From Kordia antarctica (GTDB lineage Bacteria; Bacteroidota; Bacteroidia; Flavobacteriales; Flavobacteriaceae), in contig NZ_CP019288.1 in assembly GCF_009901525.1 (NCBI RefSeq), positions 2,013,501 through 2,077,500 of the forward strand: a stretch of 64,000 nt of DNA, given 5' to 3'. The notes beneath the pieces were generated by a model, which was not told the DNA's origin, did no database searches, and saw only the letters and a list, made by a program, of their open reading frames with translations. This document shows, piece after piece, positions 49,588 through 57,649 of this stretch (its first letter is position 1; every line of letters starts with the position of its first letter). The position numbers and the translations under genes are program-made.

Positions 49588-50610
49588 TTATAGTTGAAGT
49601 GCTGCTCCTGAACCATTTCCGTCAGCAAATAAAATTTTACCATTATTGAACGTAACTCCTTTTGCAATATCGCTTTGTAATAACAGCGCGCCATCTGCGT
49701 CAATGTAATCTAACAACGATGCAAGTTGCGCCAAATTTGAAATTCCTATAGAAGATTCTGTCATGCAACCTACCATGATTTTGAGTTGTTTCGCTTTCGC
49801 GATTTGAATCATTTGCAATGCAGACGTAATTCCGCCACATTTCATCAACTTGATATTGATTCCGTGAAAAACTTCTGCACATTTTGAAACATCTTCTAAC
49901 TTTAAACAACTTTCGTCGGCAATAATTGGCAATACACTTTTCTCTTTCAAAATTTTCATGCCGTTCCAATTGTCAGCTTTTAGTGGTTGCTCTATAAACT
50001 CTACATTTAATTCTTTAAGAATCTTTGCATTTTCTAGAGTTTCGTCTACTGTCCAAGCACAATTGGCATCAACTCTAAAAACTGAATCCGTAATTTTACG
50101 AAGTTCCCGTATAATTTCAAGATCGTTTTTTGTGCCTAGTTTTATTTTATAGATTGGCCAAGGCGTTTCTTCAATCTTTGATTTCATGACGTCAATCGAA
50201 TCGATTCCAATGGTAAAATTCGTTTTCGGCAGATTTTCATCATTCTCACTCCAAAACCTACGCAATGGTTTTTGTTGTTGTTTTGCGTACAAATCCCAAT
50301 ATGCAGTATCAATCGCGCACAATGCAAAATAATTATCTTCTAATTTTGGTTGTAATCGTTTCCAGAGTTCGGCAGGATGTAAATTTTCTTCAATATCATT
50401 AAATATATACTTTACACTTTCTGCGGAAGCCTTCAAACTTTCAATCGTACTATTGTAATATGGATTCACCGTTGATTCTCCATATCCAACAAAATTTCCA
50501 TCAGAAATAGAAACCACCACCGTTTTTTGAATCGTAACCGTATACCGAGAAATGGTAAACGGATTTTTCAGCGGAAGCTCAAAACTTTGTACAGTCAGTT
50601 GTAATTTCAT
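49588..50610 (-). CDS. Dipeptide epimerase (L-Ala-D/L-Glu type), enolase superfamily
   Basis: This 340-residue enzyme fits the muconate-lactonising subgroup of the enolase superfamily. The base pair lysine motif is YKIKLGT, metal ligands are in RVDANCAW, FIEQPL and IADESC, and the second catalytic Lys is in NIKLMKCGG. The N-terminal capping domain is present (GYGESTVNPYYNSTIE). Such enzymes in this group commonly epimerise Ala-Glu dipeptides from peptidoglycan turnover, but exact substrate cannot be read from sequence. It is transcribed after asnB but a terminator separates them. Confidence 0.88.
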   Translation of the reverse strand: MKLQLTVQSFELPLKNPFTISRYTVTIQKTVVVSISDGNFVGYGESTVNPYYNSTIESLKASAESVKYIFNDIEENLHPAELWKRLQPKLEDNYFALCAIDTAYWDLYAKQQQKPLRRFWSENDENLPKTNFTIGIDSIDVMKSKIEETPWPIYKIKLGTKNDLEIIRELRKITDSVFRVDANCAWTVDETLENAKILKELNVEFIEQPLKADNWNGMKILKEKSVLPIIADESCLKLEDVSKCAEVFHGINIKLMKCGGITSALQMIQIAKAKQLKIMVGCMTESSIGISNLAQLASLLDYIDADGALLLQSDIAKGVTFNNGKILFADGNGSGAALQL

Positions 50611-50651
50611 GTTTTAAAGATACAGATTTCATAATTATTTATAAGACAGAA

Positions 50652-50682
50652 AAAAGCGCCATAGTAAATATATGACGCTTTT
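50652..50682 (-). terminator. Terminator of asnB
   Basis: Aaaagcgccata (50652-50663) pairs with tatgacgctttt (50671-50682); one position is G-U only on the minus strand, so the hairpin suits asnB. Confidence 0.7.
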
Positions 50683-50778
50683 CTTTATTCGAAATTATTT
50701 GTTTTAATAATGTAACTTAAATGTTTCAATCATTCAATTTTTGAATCTTTGAATCCTTGAATCCTTGAACCTTAAACT

Positions 50779-52443
50779 CTAATACGCCTCATCATGCACA
50801 CTTGCAACTGCTCTACCAGAAGGATCATTCATGTTTTTGAAAGATTCATCCCATTCCAAAGCTGTTACCGAACTACACGCTACTGAAGGAACCGATGGAA
50901 CCGTTAAAGCAGCAGTTTCCGATGGAAAATGTTCTTCAAAAATAGTACGATAGTAATATTCTTCTTTGGCTCTTGGTGTTTGAACTGGAAATCTGTACGC
51001 AGCGTTTGCCAATTGTTCGTCTGATACTTCGCTATTTACTAATTCTTTTAGTGTGTCAATCCAGTTGTAACCAACGCCATCACTGAATTGTTCTTTTTGT
51101 CGCCACGCAACACTTTCTGGTAAATATGATTCAAATGCTTTACGCAAAACCCACTTTTCCATGCGTTCACCGTTGATCATTTTATCTTGCGGATTGATGC
51201 GCATGGCAACATCCATAAATTCTTTGTCAAGGAAAGGCACACGGCCTTCAATTCCCCAAGCGGCTAACGATTTGTTGGCACGCAAACAATCGTATTGATA
51301 CAATTTTTCAAGTTTACGAACGGTTTCTTTGTGTAATTCTTCTGCGCTTGGTGCTTTGTGGAAATATAAATATCCTCCGAAAATTTCGTCTGCACCTTCA
51401 CCAGATAAGACCATTTTAATTCCCATCGATTTGATAACTCTTGCCAATAAATACATTGGAGTTGACGCACGAATTGTCGTAATATCATAGGTTTCTAAAT
51501 GATAAATAACATCTTTAATTGCGTCTAAACCTTCTTGAATGGTAAATTTCACTTCGTGATGAACCGTTCCAATATGATCTGCAACTTTTTGGGCAGCAGC
51601 CAAATCTGGAGAACCATCTAATCCAATGGAGAATGAATGTAATTGTGGCCACCAAGCTTCACTTGTATCGTCGGTTTCTATACGTTTTTGCGCATATTTT
51701 TTCGCCACAGCAGAAGTAATGGAAGAATCCAATCCGCCAGAAAGTAACACTCCATAGGGCACATCTGACATTAATTGTCTGTGAATTGACGCTTCTAAGG
51801 CATCACGCAATTCGTCAATACTTGTTTGGTTATCTTTTACAGCTTCATAGTCCATCCAATCGCGTTGGTACCATTGTTTTAATTCTCCTTCTTTACTATC
51901 TAAATAGTGTCCTGGAGGAAATACTTCTATTTTACTACAAACACCTTCTAATGCTTTTAACTCAGAAGCAACGTAAAATGTTCCGTTTTTGTCCCAACCT
52001 ATATATAATGGAATAATTCCCATGTGATCTCTGGCAACTAAGTACGAATCTTGTTGTACATCGTAAATTGCAAATCCGAAGATTCCGTTGAGTTCGTCCA
52101 AGAATGTATTTCCTTTTTCTTTATATAATGCTAGAATGACTTCACAATCGGATTGCGTTTGAAATTTATAAGTGTCTTTAAATTGCTTACGTAATTCTCT
52201 ATGATTGTATATTTCACCATTTGCAGCCAATATTAATTGCTTGTCTTCGCTGAATAATGGTTGTTTTCCAGAAGCTGGATCTACAATTGCCAAACGTTCA
52301 TGCGATAAGATTGCATTATCATTACTATAAATTCCGCTCCAATCCGGTCCACGATGACGAATTTTTTTCGACATTTCTAAAAGTTGAGGTCGTAATACTT
52401 CTGCTTTTTCTTTTAGATCAAAAGCGCATACAATTCCACACAT
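50779..52443 (-). CDS. asnB: Asparagine synthase B (glutamine-hydrolysing)
   Basis: This 554-residue enzyme makes asparagine from aspartate, ATP and glutamine. The N-terminal glutaminase has the nucleophile Cys2 (MCGIVCAFD), KIRHRGPDWSGIY and LAANGEIYNHRELR. The synthetase half has the PPi-loop GVLLSGGLDSSITS and KMVLSGEGADEIFGGYLYF. Length equals the usual AsnB. It stands alone between a lanthipeptide-like gene and the epimerase gene on the same strand. Confidence 0.97.
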   Translation of the reverse strand: MCGIVCAFDLKEKAEVLRPQLLEMSKKIRHRGPDWSGIYSNDNAILSHERLAIVDPASGKQPLFSEDKQLILAANGEIYNHRELRKQFKDTYKFQTQSDCEVILALYKEKGNTFLDELNGIFGFAIYDVQQDSYLVARDHMGIIPLYIGWDKNGTFYVASELKALEGVCSKIEVFPPGHYLDSKEGELKQWYQRDWMDYEAVKDNQTSIDELRDALEASIHRQLMSDVPYGVLLSGGLDSSITSAVAKKYAQKRIETDDTSEAWWPQLHSFSIGLDGSPDLAAAQKVADHIGTVHHEVKFTIQEGLDAIKDVIYHLETYDITTIRASTPMYLLARVIKSMGIKMVLSGEGADEIFGGYLYFHKAPSAEELHKETVRKLEKLYQYDCLRANKSLAAWGIEGRVPFLDKEFMDVAMRINPQDKMINGERMEKWVLRKAFESYLPESVAWRQKEQFSDGVGYNWIDTLKELVNSEVSDEQLANAAYRFPVQTPRAKEEYYYRTIFEEHFPSETAALTVPSVPSVACSSVTALEWDESFKNMNDPSGRAVASVHDEAY

Positions 52444-52664
52444 AGTTTTAATTTTTTCTGTTATAATTACAATGCAAATATGAACTTAAACTTTCAATTT
52501 AAAAACATGTTGTTGATTTATACTTACACATTATAACTAAAAAAGATAACTTTAATAACATTCTTAACTTTTTTATTAAAAAAAGGCTTACAAACTTTCA
52601 ACCTATAAAAAAAGAGTTTATTCTTTATGATTCACTTCAGATTATATCACTACTAAAGTATGTA

Positions 52665-52832
52665 TTATTTGGCTCCCCAAGAACATTCGAGATTTTCACG
52701 TGTTTCGCAAACATCTACACAAGATTCACCAGTTTCATTTTTGATTCCACCATTAATTGTTTGACGATTTACAAAGCTTACAATAGTTGCTCTTTTTAGG
52801 CGTAATACGTTTTTTAAGGATTGTTTTTTCAT
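52665..52832 (-). CDS. Class I lanthipeptide-like precursor peptide 2
   Basis: The 55-residue peptide starts KKQSLKNVLRLKRATIVSF, the same leader pattern as the peptide at 35181 (LNNLSLNKKSIATF). RQTINGG gives a possible GG cleavage site, and the remaining core contains ETGESCVDVCETREN and LECSWGAK. Three Cys are spaced C-x3-C-x7-C against C-x3-C-x6-C in peptide 1, with Glu directly after the second Cys in both. Ser/Thr donors for thioether rings are present. No modification or export gene is adjacent; the window contains none. Confidence 0.72.
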   Translation of the reverse strand: MKKQSLKNVLRLKRATIVSFVNRQTINGGIKNETGESCVDVCETRENLECSWGAK

Positions 52833-53027
52833 AATTTTAGTTTTTGTGAATTTTTTAAGTTTCCTAATATTTTAAATTTACGGCAATTATTTAGGAAAGA
52901 AATACGGCTTCACCTTACTTATTTCCATGCAAACTTCTTGTTCGTACGCAACTTTAACATCTCAAACGAAAGTTTAACATTATGCTAAGAATAACTTTTA
53001 GTAAATTTATATCGAAAAATAAGCACC

Positions 53028-53567
53028 ATGAAAAAGCGATTTTTAGCTACAGGACTTCTTATAGTCACTTTATTACTCAGTATCAATGTTTCTGCTCAGA
53101 AATTTAGTGATATTGACAAAAGCCCACACGACATTAGTTATTTTAAAGCGATGCGAAATGCGCCGCCCGTAATTAAAGTTTTGTACGGAAGACCTCAAAA
53201 GAAAGGAAGAACTGTTTTTGGAAACTTGGTTCCTTATGATAAAATTTGGCGAACAGGTGCAAATGAAGCAACCGAAATTACTTTTTTCAAAGATGTAAAA
53301 CTAGGAGAAAAAGAAATTAAAGCCGGAACCTATACATTGTTAACAATTCCAGGTAAAAAATCTTGGACAATTATTTTAAATTCAGACACGGACGTTTGGG
53401 GATCTTATTATTATGATAAAGATAAAGATGTTGCCCGCATTGACGTTCCTGTTAATAATACTGATGCGATAGAATATTTTTCTATTGCATTCACAAAAGA
53501 AACTGATGGTGCCAACATGATATTAGCATGGGACAATATTATGGTTGCTGTACCGTTTAGTTTTTAA
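53028..53567 (+). CDS. DUF2911 family secreted protein
   Basis: The 179-residue protein has a signal peptide ending NVSAQ. The rest fits DUF2911: PVIKVLYGRPQKKGRTVFG, LVPYDKIWRTGANEATEI, KAGTYTLLTIPGKKSWTII and LNSDTDVWGSYYYDKDKDV. The biochemical role of this Bacteroidota-rich family is unknown; it is predicted to be periplasmic. It is monocistronic with a strong terminator. Confidence 0.92.
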   Translation: MKKRFLATGLLIVTLLLSINVSAQKFSDIDKSPHDISYFKAMRNAPPVIKVLYGRPQKKGRTVFGNLVPYDKIWRTGANEATEITFFKDVKLGEKEIKAGTYTLLTIPGKKSWTIILNSDTDVWGSYYYDKDKDVARIDVPVNNTDAIEYFSIAFTKETDGANMILAWDNIMVAVPFSF

Positions 53568-53601
53568 TTATTCTTTATTTATTGTTATTATTGGTTATTT
53601 G

Positions 53602-53634
53602 AAAAACTCAGAAGTTATATACTTCTGAGTTTTT
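53602..53634. terminator. Terminator after the DUF2911 gene
   Basis: A perfect 14-bp stem aaaaactcagaagt/acttctgagttttt with loop tatat, followed by further T. Confidence 0.9.
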
Positions 53635-53653
53635 TGTTTTATGAGGAGTTTAT

Positions 53654-53780
53654 TTGAAACGTCTTTGCGAGAATTTTGGAAAAATTTGCGGCAATCTGCT
53701 CCTCAATAAACAGATTACTTCACTAGCGTTCGTAATGACGCTCTGTACGTTAAATGATACACAGCTTTTATCTAAAAGCG
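53654..53780. repeat. Probable dispersed intergenic repeat
   Basis: The stretch containing gtctttgcgagaattttgg, gcggcaatctgctcctc and cgttcgtaatgacgctctg resembles the non-coding repeats with 'gcaatctg...taatgacg' wording that are scattered in many flavobacterial genomes. Only one copy is in this window, so the repeat status comes from memory. The plus-strand frame of 145 codons over it overlaps the amidohydrolase and is not a gene. Confidence 0.4.
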
Positions 53781-53874
53781 CATCAGCGCGATCTAATATC
53801 TACATTTCGACTCCGCTCAATGCTCCTATTTTTGAAAATCTAAGCAGTCTAATAAGTCCAACTATCCAAGAAGT

Positions 53875-55506
53875 CTATTTCACCTTTTTTCCAGCCAAAT
53901 ACGTTTCCTCAACAGTTGTACTCAAAATTTCATCTTCAGGAATTTCCATAATGTTTTTGTCTAAAATGATGAAATCTGCGAATTTACCAACTTCAATGCT
54001 CCCTTTTTCGTTTTCTTCGAAGTTACTATATGCTGCCCAAATGGTCATTCCTTTGAGAGTTTCTTCACGCGAAAGCGCATTTTCTATTTGATAACCATCT
54101 TTTGGATAGTACTCTGAGTCTTTTCTAGCGACAGCGGCATAAAACGTTTTAAATGTACTTACATATTCTACAGGAAAGTCAGTTCCTAAAGCAATTTTAC
54201 CAGATAGATTCAGAAGTTTTTTATACGCATATGCACCTTTTACACGTTCATTTCCTAAACGTTCGCCTGCCCAATACATATCACTTGTTGCGTGCGTTGG
54301 TTGCACTGACGGAATGATGTTTTTATTTGTGAATAGATCAAAATCTGTTTCATCAATAACTTGTGCGTGTTCTACTTTCCAACGACGATTTGTTTGTCCT
54401 TTTAGCGCATTTGCATAGGTTTTTAAGACTTGATAGTTTGCAGAATCGCCAATCGCATGCGTATTCATTTGATACTCAGTTTTAGCAATTTTTATAGCTA
54501 GTTTTTCCAATTCTTCTGGACTAATTACCATAGCCCCAAAATGATTTTCCTTGTCGGAATAGGATTCTTTTAAGACTGCGCCACGAGAACCTAATGCGCC
54601 ATCGCCATATACTTTGAACGAACGCACATTTAAATAATCCGTTTTGTATGGCTTTTTGTCAATGTAATGTGCAACGTTTTCTGGCGTATTGCTAATCATT
54701 GCATATACACGCATGTGAAGCGCATCCGCTTTTTGCAAACTGTCTATTAGATTGATGGTGTTTTTGTTTAATCCTGCGTCGTTTACGGTTGTTAAACCAT
54801 ATGAGAAACATTCCTTTTCAGCATCTTGCAATGCTTGAATTTGCTGCATGCGATTTGGTTGCGGAATGATTTTATCTATCAGATCCATTGGATTGTCGAT
54901 GATAATTCCTGTGAGTTTTCCGTTTAATAATTGAATTTCTCCACCAAAAATTTTTGTTTTCGAAGTAATTCCTGCCATATCCAACGCTTTTTGATTTACT
55001 AAATATGCATGTCCATCAACACGTGTCAGCGCAACTGGTGTGTTTGGAAATAGTTTATCTAAACGTTCTTTTGTTGGAAACTCTTTCACTTCCCAATCGT
55101 TTTGATCCCAACCTCTTCCTGTGATAAATGGCGCATTTTTTTCTTTTTGAAACGCTTCAAGTTTTGTTATGATTTCGTCAAAACTTTTAGTTCCAACCAA
55201 ATTGACACTTTGTTTATTTAAACCCAATCCGTAAAAGTGACAATGCGCATCGATGAATCCTGGCAATACAGCTTTTCCATTCGCATCTAGTGTTTCTGTT
55301 GCTTGGTATTTTTCTTGAATTTCTTCAGAAGTTCCAACCGCTACAAATTTCCCATCTTTTATTGCGAATGCTTCTGCATTTGAAAATTCAGTATCTACTG
55401 TATAGATTTTTGCATTGGAAACAATTAAATCTACTTGTTCTTTTTCTTTATCAGAACAGGAAATTGTGATTATTGATAATAGTATGAGTAGTAATGTTTT
55501 GTTCAT
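53875..55506 (-). CDS. Amidohydrolase-family lipoprotein (YtcJ-like)
   Basis: The 543-residue protein has a lipoprotein signal with Cys at residue 17 (IITISC). The composite amidohydrolase fold is indicated by VLPGFIDAHCHFYGLG (metal-binding HxH), TGRGWDQNDWE, NTHAIGDSANYQVL and VEHAQVIDETDF, and the end ADFIILDKNIMEIP is typical of YtcJ-like enzymes. It would hydrolyse an amide or similar bond in the periplasm; substrate is unknown. It stands alone. Confidence 0.9.
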   Translation of the reverse strand: MNKTLLLILLSIITISCSDKEKEQVDLIVSNAKIYTVDTEFSNAEAFAIKDGKFVAVGTSEEIQEKYQATETLDANGKAVLPGFIDAHCHFYGLGLNKQSVNLVGTKSFDEIITKLEAFQKEKNAPFITGRGWDQNDWEVKEFPTKERLDKLFPNTPVALTRVDGHAYLVNQKALDMAGITSKTKIFGGEIQLLNGKLTGIIIDNPMDLIDKIIPQPNRMQQIQALQDAEKECFSYGLTTVNDAGLNKNTINLIDSLQKADALHMRVYAMISNTPENVAHYIDKKPYKTDYLNVRSFKVYGDGALGSRGAVLKESYSDKENHFGAMVISPEELEKLAIKIAKTEYQMNTHAIGDSANYQVLKTYANALKGQTNRRWKVEHAQVIDETDFDLFTNKNIIPSVQPTHATSDMYWAGERLGNERVKGAYAYKKLLNLSGKIALGTDFPVEYVSTFKTFYAAVARKDSEYYPKDGYQIENALSREETLKGMTIWAAYSNFEENEKGSIEVGKFADFIILDKNIMEIPEDEILSTTVEETYLAGKKVK

Positions 55507-55713
55507 TTGGTTATTTTTTATGTTGGTTAAACATATTCAGTTTTAAAAAAGTAGTTCTATAAATTCATTAATTTTAAATAAGTCAATTTTGAGCTGATAA
55601 TTTTCATTTTATTTGCTCGCAGAAAGAAAACAGAGCCATCAGAGAATCCGTAAGATTTTAAATGTACACACAGAACAATCTATTAAATTTACTAATCTTC
55701 TTGTGCTTAGCTT

Positions 55714-56469
55714 TTATTTCCGCTTAATTGTTACCCAAGATTTGTCAAATCCGATCGTTTCGAGTATTTTTTCCTTGTTTAGTTTTTCGGGTTGCTTAAT
55801 ATTAAGAATTAAAGTTTGTTCAGGTACACCTTCGTGAATTGTAAATTGAGAACCATGTGGTTGCCAAGTAAACCTTTTAGTTTTTGTTCCTTTCTCGAAG
55901 CCTTCAAGATTACCTCTTAGATTCCAAATAAAATCGTAAAAATCTGAATCGTATCTAATAGTATCAAATTCGAACACAGCAACTTGAGAAAGGTCATTGG
56001 ATTTAACAAGGACAACAGTTCTTAAATTTTTAAATTTCTCTCTAATTGCAGAAACGCGTTCATTCCAAATTTCCAAAACTTGCTCTCCAATTAAGTTTGG
56101 ATTAGCAGAAGTATCAATTGTTGCTCCATAAGAATAAACAGGTGAATTGCGCCCAGAAATCAAACGTATTTTTTTTAAATCTTTGAAATCTTTAACATTA
56201 GATTTTACAGTTTTCGCTCCCCAAGCAGTATTTCCCATTACAACATCATCTAAGCCAACATTAGATGGTTTCCAATCTGCTCCAATACATATGGCAAATA
56301 TTTGTTCCCATTCAGAACCTTCTAAATCTGCTCTTCCTTTACTTGCTAACAAGTAAACAATTTCTTGTCCAAGTGTATATGGAAATTCAGAGCTAAATTG
56401 ATTTAATGGATAAGCTGCAACTGACTTGTTTACAGTTCTTAATTTAGGTGATTGACGTTTTTTTGACAT
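55714..56469 (-). CDS. Probable type II restriction endonuclease partner of the cytosine methyltransferase
   Basis: This 251-residue protein starts at the last base of the methyltransferase gene (TAATG overlap), the standard layout for a restriction-modification pair. I do not recognise a specific family. VGLDDVVMGNTAWGAKTVK could hold a PD-(D/E)xK-like core, though the usual Glu before the Lys is replaced by Ala here, so the active site is not certain. RFTWQPHGSQFTIHE near residue 200 may be a DNA-contact segment. Function is inferred from position. Confidence 0.65.
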   Translation of the reverse strand: MSKKRQSPKLRTVNKSVAAYPLNQFSSEFPYTLGQEIVYLLASKGRADLEGSEWEQIFAICIGADWKPSNVGLDDVVMGNTAWGAKTVKSNVKDFKDLKKIRLISGRNSPVYSYGATIDTSANPNLIGEQVLEIWNERVSAIREKFKNLRTVVLVKSNDLSQVAVFEFDTIRYDSDFYDFIWNLRGNLEGFEKGTKTKRFTWQPHGSQFTIHEGVPEQTLILNIKQPEKLNKEKILETIGFDKSWVTIKRK

Positions 56470-57449
56470 TAACTTGCATTAAGTTGTAAATCATATTCTT
56501 TTAAAACCTCAGTTTGATCAAGGCTAGCATCTACATATGGCAGTAATTTATCAATTACTGCTTTAATCATGTTTACTGGAACAGCATTTCCAGCTTGTTT
56601 CTTTGCTTGTGCATCACTAACTATAATTTTATATTTATCAGGAAAACCTTGAAGCCTAAACATTTCCCTTGGTGTCAATCGTCTTTCTCCATTAACTAAT
56701 AAATAATTATGAGAAGCTCCAGAACGAAGAGCACAAGAATATGGATAGGAACAAATATTACCAGATTTGTTCTCATGCCAAATAGAAGGATAGTAAGATG
56801 ATTTATGTTTTTCTAGTCTTTTATTTCTAATATGTTCTGAAGCGAAATATTTATCATCAATCTTTTTTTCTAAAATTTTAGCCAATGATTTATAAGGCTT
56901 TTCTGGATTTGGAAAAGTAAACATAATTGGTTCTTTGTGTCCAACGATAACAACACGTTCACGTTTTTGTGGCAATCCATAATCTAAAGCATTTAAGACG
57001 CTATATTGAACATGGTAATCTAAATCTTTTAGAGATTGAACTATTACCTTTAATGTTTTACCTTTATCATGTCCAACAAGTTGCTTTACATTTTCTAAAA
57101 CAAAAGCTTTTGGTTGTTTCTCTTTTAGAATACGGGCAATATCAAAAAAAAGAGTTCCTCTAGTATCATTCATTCCTTTCATTTGTCCAATTATACTAAA
57201 AGGTTGGCACGGAAATCCTGCAAAAAGAATATCATGATTTGGAATGCTTTTTTCATCAATTTTTGTGATATCTCCAGAAGGTCTTTCTCCAAAATTTGCT
57301 TCGTAACTATCTTGTGCATATTTATCAATGTCAGACGAAAATACGCATTCAGATTTCACATCATTTTCTTTACAAGCTTTTTCAAAAGCTACTCTAAAAC
57401 CTCCAATTCCACAGAAGAGATCTATGAATTTTAATTTTTCTTGATACAT
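56469..57449 (-). CDS. DNA (cytosine-5) methyltransferase, type II
   Basis: All main C5-methyltransferase motifs are present in the 326 residues: I (FIDLFCGIGGFRVAFE), IV with catalytic Cys (FAGFPCQPFSIIGQ), VI (FVLENVKQL), VIII (GLPQKRERVVIVG), IX (RRLTPREMFRLQGFPD) and X (QAGNAVPVNMI). The target-recognition region (about residues 190-255) has no motif from which I can read a recognition site. It would protect the host from the downstream partner enzyme with which it overlaps by one base. Base composition is like its neighbours. Confidence 0.95.
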   Translation of the reverse strand: MYQEKLKFIDLFCGIGGFRVAFEKACKENDVKSECVFSSDIDKYAQDSYEANFGERPSGDITKIDEKSIPNHDILFAGFPCQPFSIIGQMKGMNDTRGTLFFDIARILKEKQPKAFVLENVKQLVGHDKGKTLKVIVQSLKDLDYHVQYSVLNALDYGLPQKRERVVIVGHKEPIMFTFPNPEKPYKSLAKILEKKIDDKYFASEHIRNKRLEKHKSSYYPSIWHENKSGNICSYPYSCALRSGASHNYLLVNGERRLTPREMFRLQGFPDKYKIIVSDAQAKKQAGNAVPVNMIKAVIDKLLPYVDASLDQTEVLKEYDLQLNAS

Positions 57450-57593
57450 CTTTCAAAGATAACATTCTATTTTAAAATTTTTAGTTTTACGAAAAAATTT
57501 AATGAACAAAGAGATGTTAATCAAATTAAACCAAATAATCTTTTAAATGTTTCATTAGATTGTTTTTTACTTCGTAAAGAAAATTCACAAAAA

Positions 57594-57623
57594 AAAAGCG
57601 TTCAAAATGAATTGAACGCTTTT
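57594..57623. terminator. Terminator of the barrel-protein gene
   Basis: Aaaagcgttcaa (57594-57605) pairs perfectly with ttgaacgctttt (57612-57623), 27 bp after the minus-strand stop at 57650. Confidence 0.88.
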
Positions 57624-57649
57624 CGTATGTTTTGTATGTTTTCTTTTTT

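Noticed and set aside
50724-50775. Run of ttgaatc-like words between the epimerase and asnB
   Set aside because: Short, imperfect and AT-rich; no more than simple-sequence drift can be claimed.
53654-54091. 145-codon plus-strand frame
   Set aside because: It overlaps the 3' end of the amidohydrolase gene on the other strand and a repeat-like stretch, with no recognisable domain.
55594-55640. Partial resemblance to the MITE-like element (atttgctcgcagaaagaaaac)
   Set aside because: Only about 20 bases are similar and no terminal repeats are present, so a decayed third copy cannot be supported.
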